DNA from: Adineta steineri
Taxonomy: Eukaryota; Rotifera; Eurotatoria; Adinetida; Adinetidae
Length of the DNA: 64,000 nt
NCBI GenBank assembly: GCA_905250115.1
Contig: CAJNOI010000009.1
Span: 771,745-835,744, forward strand
Reading direction: 5' to 3'
Position 1 is the stretch's first letter. Every line of letters starts with the position of its first letter. A program made the translations under genes and the position numbers. Below, piece after piece: positions 44,950 through 57,177 of the stretch. The notes beneath the pieces are model-generated. The model saw only the letters and a list, made by a program, of their open reading frames with translations, ran no database searches and was not told the DNA's origin.

Positions 44950-47900
44950 ATGAAGAATAGTATTAAACTATGGTTTATTTATTTACTAAACTTCACTCTT
45001 ATTATATCAGTCTTCGGTGACACAACATTCATCCCTAATATTTCTACAGGTAAATAAATACTTTTTCTTTGCATCTTCTCAAATAGTAATGCTATTGAAT
45101 AGGATTACTCAGTGATTCAGTAAAAGTGATCTTAAATTCAGTTAAATCGACGAGAAATATACTTTAATCATTTCTTAGAATATTATCATGATGATTTCAT
45201 AATAATCGAATTAAATATAGGGCTTATTAGCAAGAATAGATCAGTTGAATCTGAAGCTGTTAAAGTCAAAATTGAAATGAAATTAAACAGAGTTTGATTC
45301 TAATGTGACAGCATGATCTAATAAACTCTGATGTTCGTTTACAAAAGGTGGAAATAAAACGTCTATGTTAGTGAAAGTTAGAAAGCCATTGCTGATCGTT
45401 TTTGACTACTTACAATTGACAGTTGAGATCTATATCATTCATAGTATTTCATAAGTTCTAAAGCTTTTCTCAAGTTAACAAAATTCAAAAAGATATATAT
45501 ATATATCGTATTTTATTCTAGTTACTTCATTCGACACAACTGCTCAAATATCAATCAATTCAAATTCGACATACATTATAACTAGTTGGAATAGTACAGG
45601 TATTTACCTATTATAATCATTAGAATAATATATAGATTCATTTAATACATATTGTTTATCTTCATATCAGTAGAAATAACAATCAAATATCTTTTCCTAA
45701 TTTATTATATCTTACTTATTATTGATAATACAACAATCATCATCCTTGCTTTATTCGAAATAAAACGGAGTAATACTATCGAGATAGAGCAAACGTGCTA
45801 TCCCTCACAATTCGAAACATCTAATTTTGTCAAATACTATATAAAATATCTTAAAATGTAATAGAAATAGTAATAAGAAATTATTTATCAGTGAGATATC
45901 ATTAAGAAGCTTGAGCTATATATATCATATTAAAGATAAGTATCAAGATTAAATAACAGTTTAGTTTTCTATATATATATATATATCTTATTAAATTGTA
46001 GACAATTCATCATACACAACTGTTCAAACACCAATCAATTCAAATTTGACATACATTATAACTAGCTGGGATACTTCAGGTATTTATCTATTATATTCGT
46101 CAGAATGCTATATAGATTCATTTACTACATATTGTTTATCTCCATATCGGTAGAGATAACAATAAATTATCTTTCCTTAATTTATTAAATCTTACTTATC
46201 ATTGATAGTATGACTGTTATCATCCTTGCATATGTGCTTAGGTATCTCACACTTTATGTTCAACAAAACTGAGTAATATTATCGAGATAAAACAAACGTG
46301 CTATCTCCCACAACTCGAAATCTCTCGTTTTGTTAGATACTGTATAAAAAAATTTCAAATATGATAGGAATAGTAACAAGAATTTATTTATCAATGAGAT
46401 ATCGTCAAAAAGCTTGAGCTATACATGTTATATTAAAAATGATTAGTTTTCTCTCTCTCTATATATATATATCTTATTATATTCTAGTTACTACATCATA
46501 CACAACTTTTCAAACACCAACCAATTCAAATTTGACATACATTATAAGTAGCTTTGGTTATTCAGGTACTCATTTCCTATGATCGTTAGAATGCTATAGT
46601 TTTCTTTTCTTTTTCAAAGGTGATACTACATATCAAATGATTACAGGTACTTCTATGACAAGTCAAGCGCCAACTACCATGAATCCAACTGGTTATTGTA
46701 TGAATGGAACTCATATAATATTAAATAATGGTACGTGTGTCTCAAGAGCAGATGAACAAGTAAGATAAATTATTCATATATTCATCTTTCATTGTCTATT
46801 TCTCTCTACAGGCGTATCTTGTCTCGGTAATACTTGGTAATTCTTCTAATAGTACTGCAAAATCTGATGCTCTTCAGTCATATTTAAATGTAATTAATAA
46901 TTCAACTGTATCATCAAATTCTAGTAATACTTTATCAATTGGACAAATTAATCAGGTAGTTGGTAGTTTAACATCTGATAATTATTCAAACGCTAACGGA
47001 GATTCATTTATCCTTCTGACACAGCCTGGTACAAATCTTACTAATAAAACGATAATAGGTGTTTCCTACGCACCCATTCGTAATGATACAATTGTGAATA
47101 CAGCAAATAAAGATAATGTAACTGATCGAATCCAACAAGTAATAGGTATTATGGAACTAGAATCGTTGAGTGGTGCTACGTCTTTCAATATGTTGCTGAT
47201 CAATAATCCTTCTTCATTTCAAAATCAAGATAATTCGAGCAGCGGAATAAAAGTAGTATCATCGATTGTTATTTCCACGGTGAACACAGCAAATTATGTA
47301 AATAATCTAAATATTGGATTATATTTTCAAGTTTTACAGTTTTATGGTGCTGGAACACACATGTGTGCATTTTATAACACAACAACCTCTCAATGGGATA
47401 ATGCCGGTTGTTCACCAGCAGTTTATAATCCAATGTTTAACCGATATGAATGTAATTGTAATCATTTAACATCTTTTGCTCTTATTTGGTTACCACCACC
47501 ATCGAATAGTATAGACAGTCAATGGGATATTCAAGATACGATATCGATTGTAGTTGAAGTTCTTTCAATTGCATGCTTCATAGGTGTTCTAATTCATATG
47601 AATTTAAATTGTAATAAAGATTCAATGGATTATACTCAAAAAAGAAGTGTATTACCATTGATTTCAGTTGGAATAACAATGATTCTTTTTATTTTTTATA
47701 TTGCACTTGGATTAACAGTTTATTTCGGACGTCGATCATCAAATACTTCTAATACGCAACAAAACAATCCAGACGGACGTTCCTTAGATGTTTTGTCTCC
47801 TCGAATAATTTCTCCAACTGGAATATCTAATAATACTTTTACTCCATGTGAATCAGTCGAACTTGGATTAATGCATATTGTTTATTTCTTAATTATTTTT

Positions 47901-48719
47901 ATGTTTGGCGTTAAAACAAGTGTTGCTTATTTTAATTATAAACATTTTGTTCAATTATTTCCTCCACCGAACCGTCGATATCTTTTTATTGCCCTTGGCA
48001 TATCAGCTCTTATTGGCATAATTTTTATGAGTTGTGCTGCTGGTATTAATAATAATTCATCACATAAAATTATTCAAATATATCTCAACAAGATTTGTTG
48101 GTTTACACATGATGTTATCCACTACTTTTTAACTATACCGATATGTATATTTCTCGCATTAAATATCATTTCAATCTTTTTAGTTGCAAGACACGAAATG
48201 AAATCTTCTAGTGACGAGAAGTCCAAAATAAGACATCGGCGAAGAAAATATTGTGTAATTTTTCTATTAATATCTTGTCTTACTCAAGGTTTAAGTTGGG
48301 CCTTTGGCTTCTTAATTACAAATCTCGATGCAGAACGTGCTGATATAGCTGGTTGGTTTTTTGTTATTTTCAATGGATTGGAAGGTGTCTGGGCTATACT
48401 TTTATATTGTATTATTCGAAAAGAGAAAATAGATGAAGACGAAGGAAGAGAGGAAAGACGTAAAGACAACGACAGACCGGCTGAGTATGTGGCATTACAC
48501 GATTTGAGTACTCATAGACCAGACAGTTCAATTGATAATCAAAACGATGAGACGATATCCAGACAATTGACAGCTTTGAGAAGTGATCCACTACGTAATT
48601 CATATGCTGATTTAGATGAAATACATATCCAACATCGCCCTCGTCATGGTGATAAGGATAATTTAGATGAATTGAACATGCATCATCGCCCTCGTCGTGG
48701 TAATAGTGATGATCAGTAA
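44950..48719 (+). CDS. Adhesion G protein-coupled receptor (GAIN/GPS + 7TM), gene A
   Basis: A surface receptor of the adhesion class. Exons are 44950-45049 (signal peptide, LWFIYLLNFTLIISVFG), three similar 78-base exons (45522-45599, 46002-46079, 46488-46565), 46620-46759 and 46812-48719. All of the first borders are phase 1. The extracellular part is rich in N-glycosylation sites and Ser/Thr. The GAIN domain ends in a GPS with the cysteine pattern CAFYNTTTSQWDNAGC, then ECNCNHLTSFALIW, where HL|T is the expected autocleavage site. Seven hydrophobic helices follow (e.g. VLPLISVGITMILFIFYIAL, HIVYFLIIFMFGVKTSVAYF, GWFFVIFNGLEGVWAILLYC). The cytoplasmic tail is charged, with a near-repeat (LDEIHIQHRPRHGD, LDELNMHHRPRRGN). 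The ligand is unknown. Small exons are predicted from splice signals only. Confidence 0.85.
45522..46565 (+). repeat. Tandemly triplicated exon unit inside aGPCR gene A
   Basis: Three copies, about 480 bp apart, each hold a (TA)n-rich acceptor region, a 78-base exon and a similar following intron. The exon products share the pattern NS(N)xTYIITSW. Each exon is 26 codons long with phase 1 on both sides, so any number can be spliced without changing frame. The copies have diverged by several residues each. The third intron is shorter. Confidence 0.85.
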
Positions 48720-50168
48720 ATATGAACTGGTTCATTATTATTATTGGTGTCCAACAGAACCTGATTTAGAGTGTCGTCTCGTTTTATTTTGAATAACCAA
48801 TTTTGTATTGGATTATAAAATTAATGTATTTTTATTTTTCATTTCTTTAAATAAAATTGATTTTTTTAAAAAGTAGATCTAGTTTCTAAATTATTTGAAT
48901 CAATATTACAATAAATATTGACATATTATTCACTAAGAAAAAAAATGAAATTTATTAATTTTCTTGAAGAATTTTAATATGTTGTCATAGATTCTAATTT
49001 GCTGACTTTGTATATTGGATGTATCGAAGGTTTTTTATCAGCATTCTTTTTTGCAATGCACTGAGTAATCTGTTATATAATACAAATATTCCTTGAGATC
49101 ATCTATTTATTTTACAAATTCGAGTCATATTATTTAATAAATTACGATTTGTTCGTAATAGACAATTATAAATATATGCCAATTTGATATTTTTACCTTC
49201 AAGTGCAATGTAGAATAATCAATGAAATATATAGTATATAATAAAAAAGAAAACAACTTTTACATCTTTTTTAATAAATAGATCTAATTTTCAAGCTATT
49301 ATACTTGAAAAATTATTTGAAACTATTGATACGAACTTGAATCTAAACATGTAACAAGTAAGAATAGATGAATTTATTTCTAGTTATTTTTTAATGAGAA
49401 AAGAATCGGTTCTTTTTATGATTTAGTTCAAACTAAAACATACAAAGCATTTCTAATTTTTTTTTCTCTTTTCATATTGAAGAAAATAATTGAGTTTTTT
49501 TTGATTTTGTACATATCGAATGAGAATTATAGTTAGTCAACACTTCTCTAGTTAGCAGATATTTATTTTGAAATATCGCGGTTTACTTCCTTTTTACACT
49601 TGGATGATATAATTTTTTATTGATTTTACGTTTATCACTATGTGATAGTCTCAAGTGCTTTCTTAATTGTAATATAATGGAAGAAATATCATAAAATATT
49701 CATGTTTCTTCGTTTTTAATGATTTTACAAATTTTCTTCTTCATACGTTATATCATTTATCTTTTATTCATCAAGTTAAAGAAAACGAAGCATTATAAGT
49801 ATTACAAAACAAAACATTTACTTTGTATATTGAAATATCACTTCCTATTCTATACCGATTTAGTCGTACTCTTACATGCATAGGTAAATACAAATTTGTA
49901 AAATCTTACATCCAATATAGAAATTAATAGCAATAAAACTTGAGTTAATACTTTTTTTTAGATTCGAATAAGAGAAAATATATTTTAATTTTCTGTACTA
50001 TACTTCTTTTTTATCATATATGTATGAATTGTCAAGTGACATTGATTATAAACTCAGTTTTATAACAAATTGTATATATTTATTTTTTCTTTTATATCAA
50101 AAGTCAAGATAAAAGGAACAGGAATAATTCTTTCCATTGATAATAGATTTTTAGAAAGAGCAATCGTA
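48720..50168. other. Intergenic between the two aGPCR genes
   Basis: No gene is seen; AT-rich. AATAAA signals just after gene A (near 48850) probably end its transcript. Confidence 0.5.
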
Positions 50169-53100
50169 ATGATTATGAATAGAAAATCTTATGTTGTGTT
50201 TTTATTGATCTTCAATATTTTTATAATCACTATACAATCATATGATAATCTGAAATTTTCAAATGATGATAATGATACTGATATACATACTCAAACTCTA
50301 CATAAAAAATCAATTGATAACACTGACAATCGACAAAGGGTAAGACGCGCTTCACCAGATGACACATCAACAATCGATTATAGTATAGAAACTATGACAA
50401 GTAGGAATATTTCATTTTTATTGAATATCTCGCTGAAGTATATCCTTTGTTCTTTAGCTGGATTACCATTAAGTACTTCAACTTCTCCAAACATAATCGA
50501 AACAACTACTCAAACCATTCCTAGTATGTGTCAGTGAGATTTGTACAATCACTTAATAGACTCTAATTTTTGAATAATATATCAGATTCTATTTATCTCC
50601 ATACTTTTTAAAACTGTGGATATATTAGTTTAAGACATTTAGCTGATGTCAATTATAGAATAACTCACTCGATTAAAATTGATATTGATTTTTTTTGTCA
50701 TCTATTTTTCTTTCTTTAAAAATTCTTCAAAGCAAAAAAGAAGCAATGAATTGATTGATTTAGAGAAAATCTTAACTTTGATAAATTCTGTTCTCTTGTT
50801 AAGTCATATGAAATCTAAATTGAATATCTACTGATTCTCATTACAAATATGTTCAATTATCAATTGTATATAGTCAATTTAAGAGTTATGCGACGACCAG
50901 TATTTCCAAAACATTAAGATGAAATCAATATTATCTTTCTACTATCACTTCTATCTTTCTATGTAGTAAATTATGATTGGTATGGAATAATAATGCCAAA
51001 TTCTTCTGTATTAAATAATACTGTTACTTACCATTGGAACACAATAATAATGACAAATTCTTCTGTATTAAATTATACTGCTACTTTGTATGGGAATCTA
51101 ACACTAACGAAAGTTTTTTCTATATTAGATAATACTGTTAGCTTATATTGGAATCTAATAATAATAATAAGCTCCTCTGAAATAAATAGTACTGCTACTT
51201 CATATGGGACTACAACAATAGTGACAAGCTCTTCTGCATTAAATGATGCTGCCAATTCATATCAGTATCTAAGAGTAATGACCAATTCTTCTGTATTAAA
51301 TAATACTGCTACTTTATATTGGTATCTAGCAATAGGGGAAATTTCTTCTGAATTAAATTATATTCCTTATTTATATTGGGACCTAATGCTAAGGACAAAT
51401 TCTTCTGAAATAAATAATACTACTACTACTTCATATTGGAATTCAACACTAACGACAAGTTCTACTGTAATAAATAATACTACTGCTTCTATTATTTTTA
51501 CACCAACTACTACTGCTCCTCCTTATAATCCTGACATTTGTAATAGTGACTTACAAGTAGCATTACCCAATGGTTCTTGTGTATTCAAAGAATCGGGCTT
51601 AGTATGAAAACAAAAAGTCTTATTTATTTTATTTCTATATCTTTATAAAATAGGACCTCGCACTCAATATACTGAATACATCTGCTAATGCAACTGACAA
51701 AGCCAACGCTCTGATTTTATATTTTAGCTCAATTGAAAACACAAATACAACAAATATATTAGGAGTGGATCAAATCGATAGATACCTTAGTAGTCTTGAT
51801 ATTAATTTAGATATTACATCAAATTCATCATTCATCATGGCAAAATCACCACATCAACTAGCTGATAGAATCATTTTAGGTGCTTCATTTACACGTGGTA
51901 TGGGTGGAAAAGTAATCGATACGCAAAATTTCAATCGACGTATAAGCTCAGAGTTATCAGCTGCAGCTACTGTTAGTAATGAATCTTTATCTGATGTTCA
52001 ATCATTGAATATGATTATTATTGATAATCCTTCAGCATATGTAAATATTGATAACTCAACTGATAAGAAACTCGTTTCATCAATTATTATCGCCAATGTA
52101 CAACGAAATAATATATCATCTAGTGCTATGAATATTTCATTATATTTTCGGAATGTATTGAAACCTGAACTTGATGTGAATGACAATTACATTTGTTCAT
52201 TTTATGATATAAATACATTTAAATGGAACGATTCTGGTTGTTCAAAAGCTCAGTATAATAAAAATTTAAATCGATACGAATGTAGTTGTAATCATCTTAC
52301 TTCATTTGCTCTTATCTGGTTACCAAAACAATCACTCACATCATATCTCAATTCTCAAGATATTGCATCACTTGTATTTCAGTCAATCTCAATCATCTGT
52401 TTCTTGCTAATTATTATTCATGCCATGTTTACAACAATCCGATTTCCATTAAATACTTTTCAAATATATAATCTACTTCCATTAATATCTAGTGCTACTA
52501 CAACTATTCTTTTCATCTTTTATATTGCACTTTCGATGACAGTTTATACACAAACATCATCTTCTCATCAGATAAATTGTTTTACAAGTTCAACTGTACT
52601 GATGTTCTTCACTTATTTCTTTTTGATCTTTATGTTTTGTGTCAAAACAAGTGTTGGATATTTTAATTATCTTCGTTTTGTTCATTTATTTCCTCAACCA
52701 TCACATCGAAAATTGTTTATAATGCTTTTCATTTCATTCTTTATTTCTCTAATATGGATGGCATTTGCAGTTGGATTTTATTCTGATTCATCATTAGATA
52801 TTATAAAACTATATCCATATAAACTATGTTGGTTTACAAGTGATGTGATCTATTATTTTTTGAGTATACCTGCATGTTTATTTCTCTTGATTAATATAAT
52901 ACTATTTATTATTGTTGGCAGTCATATAATAAATCATGTTCGAAATGCAACATCCGTTCATCAGTCATACGAAAGAATGAAACGATGTGTCATAGTTTTA
53001 CTTTCATCATGTATAACTCAAGGAATTGGTTGGTTGTTTGGTGTATTTATTTCATTTGTAAATGGTGAAAGTGGATATATATTGGGATGGTTTTTTGTAA

Positions 53101-53303
53101 TATTTAATGGACTGGAAGGTCTCTGGTCGATTATTTTATATATGATAATACGATCACAACAGATGGATGAACAGAAACATGTTACAGCTGCTAAAAGACT
53201 TATGAAGTTCAGAAGATTTACAGCGCATAAATATAAAAACTCGTCTGCTATAATTGATGAAACTGACAATGATACTATAAATAAGAGAAACAGAACTTTA
53301 TAG
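50169..53303 (+). CDS. Adhesion G protein-coupled receptor (GAIN/GPS + 7TM), gene B
   Basis: A paralogue of gene A. Exons are 50169-50400, 50458-50523, 50967-51601 and 51654-53303, all joining in phase. The start MIMNRKSYVVFLLIFNIFII is a signal peptide. A basic RQRVRR site (furin-like) follows, then a Ser/Thr segment and a glycosylated 19-residue repeat region. The GPS has CSFYDINTFKWNDSGC and ECSCNHLTSFALIW, nearly the same as gene A. The seven helices include LLPLISSATTTILFIFYIAL, YFFLIFMFCVKTSVGYFNY and GWFFVIFNGLEGLWSIILY. The tail is short (ends INKRNRTL) and lacks the HRPR repeats of gene A. The first intron (57 bp) is also open in frame, so it may be retained. The pair arose by tandem duplication, with the N-terminal parts since replaced or diverged. 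Confidence 0.87.
50985..51500 (+). repeat. 57-bp coding tandem repeat in aGPCR gene B
   Basis: About nine units of 19 residues (one of 20) with the pattern TNSSVLNNTATLYWNL. Conserved are the NSS or SSS start, the Leu/Ile-Asn, Asn-Thr glycosylation sites and the aromatic pair. The copies differ at DNA level by many substitutions but keep an open frame, so the repeat is under coding constraint. It forms a heavily N-glycosylated stalk. Confidence 0.85.
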
Positions 53304-53943
53304 TAAATAGACATAAATACCTATATGATATTCGCTTTAATAATGGATGAAAATGAACAACTACATATAGTCTTGTTAACAATGTAAACAAGATATGATT
53401 ATTTACTCAATTTTATTTCATCAATATTCTTTATATATATATTCATAATTTTGTATTTTGATAATATTCTTTTATATTTAACATTTAAACGAGAAGCAAT
53501 GCTATTTTATTAGCTAAATAAATATATAGTTAGTTTAAAAAATGAACATATATTATAAGGACAAAATACCATGCACCTATGAAAAAAGATTTTATTGATC
53601 TATCAACTGAAAACACTCATGGTAGACAGTGACATTTTGAGATTCATTCTAAAAAGGGATTTTGTGGAACACGTCGAACAGGGAAAACTTGAGATAGGAA
53701 TATCTCGAAATAAAAAATACCGAAAATGAGATTTTTTTTGTTTGAAAACAATAATAAAAAATTTATTTAAATATATAGAAAAAAAAGAATTATTAAAATT
53801 TTCAACATGTTTATCTTATTTTATCTGGTCATCTAACAATTTCGAAATAATTTTAGTACTTTTGAATCTAGTATTTTTGATGTTTCTAAATTGTCATTGA
53901 TGATCTGTAGGTTTTGCTTACTAAGGGTTCGTGTGTATCACGG
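53304..53943. other. Intergenic downstream of gene B
   Basis: No gene is seen; AT-rich with (TA) runs near 53430. Confidence 0.5.
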
Positions 53944-54178
53944 CGTGGGTGTCTCAAGTAATGGAACACCCACACCCTTCTGGTATCTGTTTGAACTATC
54001 GTTGATACTTTCGGCGCCTTATCATTTCGTCCCATGCATTATATTCACTGCCTTTCGTTTTAAATTCATTTTATCTTATATTCTATGTCCCTCGAGTTTT
54101 CCCCTGCTGATTCCTATCTTGAAGTTGTGGGTGTAGGTATCCCTTGTTGATATAAAGAGAACACTTACATCTACACCC
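53944..54178. repeat. Two short inverted telomere-like tracts
   Basis: GTGGGTGT (53945-53952) faces ACACCCACACCC (53966-53977). GTTGTGGGTGTAGGTAT (54125-54141) faces CTACACCC (54171-54178). Between them is about 150 bp of higher-GC sequence unlike its surroundings. Both pairs have the G-strand first, and the second has the same GGGTGTAGGTAT core seen near 4770 and 10530. Confidence 0.6.
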
Positions 54179-54214
54179 AAAATAATCGGCCGCCCTCTAT
54201 AATATTCCTCAATA

Positions 54215-54545
54215 AGATCTTTTACTCAGAATTATGTATTGTTGTATATTCAAGAAGAAAATGTGTTGAATAATTTAGATATTTATCTTCGATTTTTATT
54301 GAATATAATTGATCAACTAAAATAATAAGACTATGATGTGCTGATACACTTAAAAATTCACCTCCATAATAAAATCTTTCAGATATTTGTGATGTTGTTG
54401 GTGTTTTTATTTTACTTTTTATATATTGTGTTATGTAATTATTTATCCATTTACATATTTCAAATGTTCAGTATTGACATTGATTAAGACCATTAATAGA
54501 TCAAATTTGAGTAATTTCAAATAATTGATCATGAGCGAATTTTGG
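54215..54545 (-). pseudogene. Decayed coding fragment, unrecognised
   Basis: The minus strand reads LPKFAHDQLFEITQI, a stop, SINGLNQCQY, a stop, and then KSKIKTPTTSQISERFYYGG, EFLSVSAHHSLIILVDQLYS and FLLEYTTIHNSE. It is coding-like with interrupting stops. A further coding-like piece on the same strand, at 55170-55040, reads VHFMIDFSVDIIFCEDCHEF. No family is recognised. The fragment begins about 35 bases from a telomere-like tract. Confidence 0.4.
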
Positions 54546-55619
54546 CAGAAGTTTATATAAATATGATATAAAATAGAATTTAGTATAAGGGAATAATTAA
54601 GAATCGACTGAAAACAATGAAAGTAAAATGATCTTATCTGAAATTATTATTCTTTATATGGAATATTCGATATGAAAGAATTTATTACAATCTAATTAAG
54701 TAAGAAAATGTTAATAGTTCAATGATTAAATTCTCTTATTAAAGATCTATAAAAGGAATATATTGTATCAACTATAATCAAATGAATTTTAATTAAAGAA
54801 CTTTTTCTCATATTCATTTTTACGTTCTCATAACCATTCTACAAAGATATTCATCATCAAATTCAAGTATAGTTTAAGTTATATAACAACCATATCAATA
54901 CAGATGTACATCTGGTATTCTAAATCAAAGGTGAGAAAAAGTAATCATTCAAATAAAATTTAACAACAAAAAGATGTTCTCATTTGATTTATTACCATTC
55001 TATTTCTATATAAAAAGTGATAATTTACTTATACATTGTAATTATATAGATCTTTATAAAGAATAATAGTTGAAACTATAAATATACCATTATCATATAC
55101 TGATAAAAATTCAATAAATTCATGACAATCTTCACAGAATATTATATCAACAGAAAAATCTATCATAAAATGAACATTAAGTAATATTAATTATACTAAT
55201 ATTATCTTATTAGTCTTATAACTTGAATAGTAGTCAAGTTTGCAGGAGAATAGAAATAAAAGACAAATCTTATAAAAAGTATCATAGAAAAAATATAATA
55301 AAATATCTGTTTGATATGGTTATATTCCTGTTATTTTTTCTTTTGTCTTCTTTTCATAATTAACATTCTGATAAAGATGAAAGAAACTGTCTAATCATCA
55401 AATAGAAAGAAAACAAAAGAATCTATTATTCTTTTTCTCTTAATAGTTTTGGTATACAGCTGTCATAGACATTTTAAAGAAGTGCCTATATATCGATGAT
55501 GAGTGGAAAATCATGAACCAATAAAGAAATTGTTTACCAGTTTAATCAACAATGTTGCGTATAATAGAATATTCCATGGTTTTCTTGAACAGCTTTCAAA
55601 TGTAAAATGATTGACTTTA

Positions 55620-55995
55620 ATAATCAGTAACGCTCGCACGGAGACTCACTCAACTCCTTCTCGTAGACATGATATTTCCAATAGAGCTAAAGACTTTCTT
55701 TAAAAGACTGCTCTTTCTCTACAAAATGGTTCTCAAAAATCCAAAACAAACTAACATCAGATTCGAGTTCCTCGATCTCGATTACCCCTCGGTCAACCCT
55801 TATAAAAAATTTCTCCTATATCTTTAACTAAGTCTTGAACCAATCAGTGAAGTGCGGACGTACAAGCAAGTAATTTATTTTTGCTAGACTCTTCTCTACG
55901 AAAAAGAGAATTACAAAAATCAGGACAACCACGAAGTGTTACCCATAAAAACATTGAAAATCAAGAAGAAAACATTATTTCAAGGCAATTCTAGT
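55620..55995 (+). pseudogene. Decayed coding-like patch, possibly transposon-derived
   Basis: One frame reads SNARTETHSTPSRRHDISNR and AKDFL, a stop, then KTALSLQNGSQKSK and more stops. Further on is RKRELQKSGQPRSVTHKNIE. The raised GC and basic composition differ from the neighbourhood. No family can be named. Confidence 0.3.
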
Positions 55996-56842
55996 GATGT
56001 GTAAAAAATTCTTATTTAGTATTGAAAAGAGCTAAAATTTTTAGTTTGTTAAAGAGTAAACAAAAATATACTCAGATGAAATAAAAATTGTTAGTTTACA
56101 TAACTTTGTAGTTAGTTAATAGAAATATATTAATCTATATATTGAAAATATTCCTAATCTAAATAAACAGAATCGATTTTTATTGAATTAAAAAGAGTTC
56201 TGTCAACAAAGAACAGATATAAAAGAAATCAAATATTAACATATAATTTTTCAAAAAAAGTTTGTTTTTCTGTTCGCTAAAGAAAAAAACTTGTTTCTAA
56301 GGAAATAGAAAAAATATAGAATTGTTTTAGTGTTATTACTAATTACCAAACAATAGCATTTCTCTGGAAGAAGAGAGAATTAATTCTTTTTAAAGAAAAA
56401 TCTCTAGACCTACTAATAAAACGATTGACGTTTTTCTCTTATGAATTATTTTTTTTGAAAAAAGAAAAAACTTAGTCACTTTATAAAATAAGATGTATTG
56501 ATATAACACAGAAAATAATATCGTATGTACATTTTGTTTTACAGAAATATTTTGACTTTGTAAGATAACTGCTGTTTATTGAATCAATTTATTACAATTT
56601 CTTTTATTCATTATAGATTATCTCGATTTCATTTAAGTTTGAAAAAAGGTAAATTTTCAATTGACTTTTTTTTTTATTGAAAATAATTATGACTTAGTTT
56701 AAAGTTATGAACAAATTTATTTCTCGATAAACTATTAAATCTCTTCTTGATTTTATTAGATAAACTATCTATATTTATTCATATTATTCCTATGTATAAA
56801 TCTCTCTAGATATATTTTAATAAATACCTATGTAAAAAAAAA

Positions 56843-57177
56843 GTACTTATAAGTGAACCTGTTTTAGTAACTTTTTTCACTTTAAGTAGTGTTAAGTCTA
56901 GGGAAAAGTGAGGAAAAGTAATAAATTGTGAAAAAATAAACTTTCTACTAGTTGTTACAATGAAAAGTACTATATGTTACTTCTGAGAACTACAAAGCAA
57001 TAGTATTCAACGTCTGCAATAATATAAAATACTTTTCATTGTAATAATTAATAGAAAGTTTATTTTGTTACATTTTATTACTATTGTTAGTTGTTTTGAG
57101 TACTTTTCCTCACTTTTTCCTAGACTTAACACTACTTAACGTGAAAAGAGTCACTAAAAAGATTCATTTATAAGTAC
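56843..57177. mobile_element. Palindromic MITE-like element, about 335 bp
   Basis: The left end GTACTTATAAGTGAACC and the right end (reverse complement) GTACTTATAAATGAATC begin two long imperfect arms. Further in, both arms share CGTTAAGTAGTGTTAAGTCT-type sequence, AAAAGTGAGGAAAAGTA and AATAAACTTTCTA, then TTACAATGAAAAGTA. There is no open frame of note. This is typical of a non-autonomous DNA transposon or a fold-back element. A target-site duplication is not obvious. Confidence 0.75.

Noticed and set aside
50070-50168. Longer N-terminus of aGPCR gene B from a TTG codon
   Set aside because: The ATG at 50169 opens directly into a signal peptide; the upstream part has no start codon.
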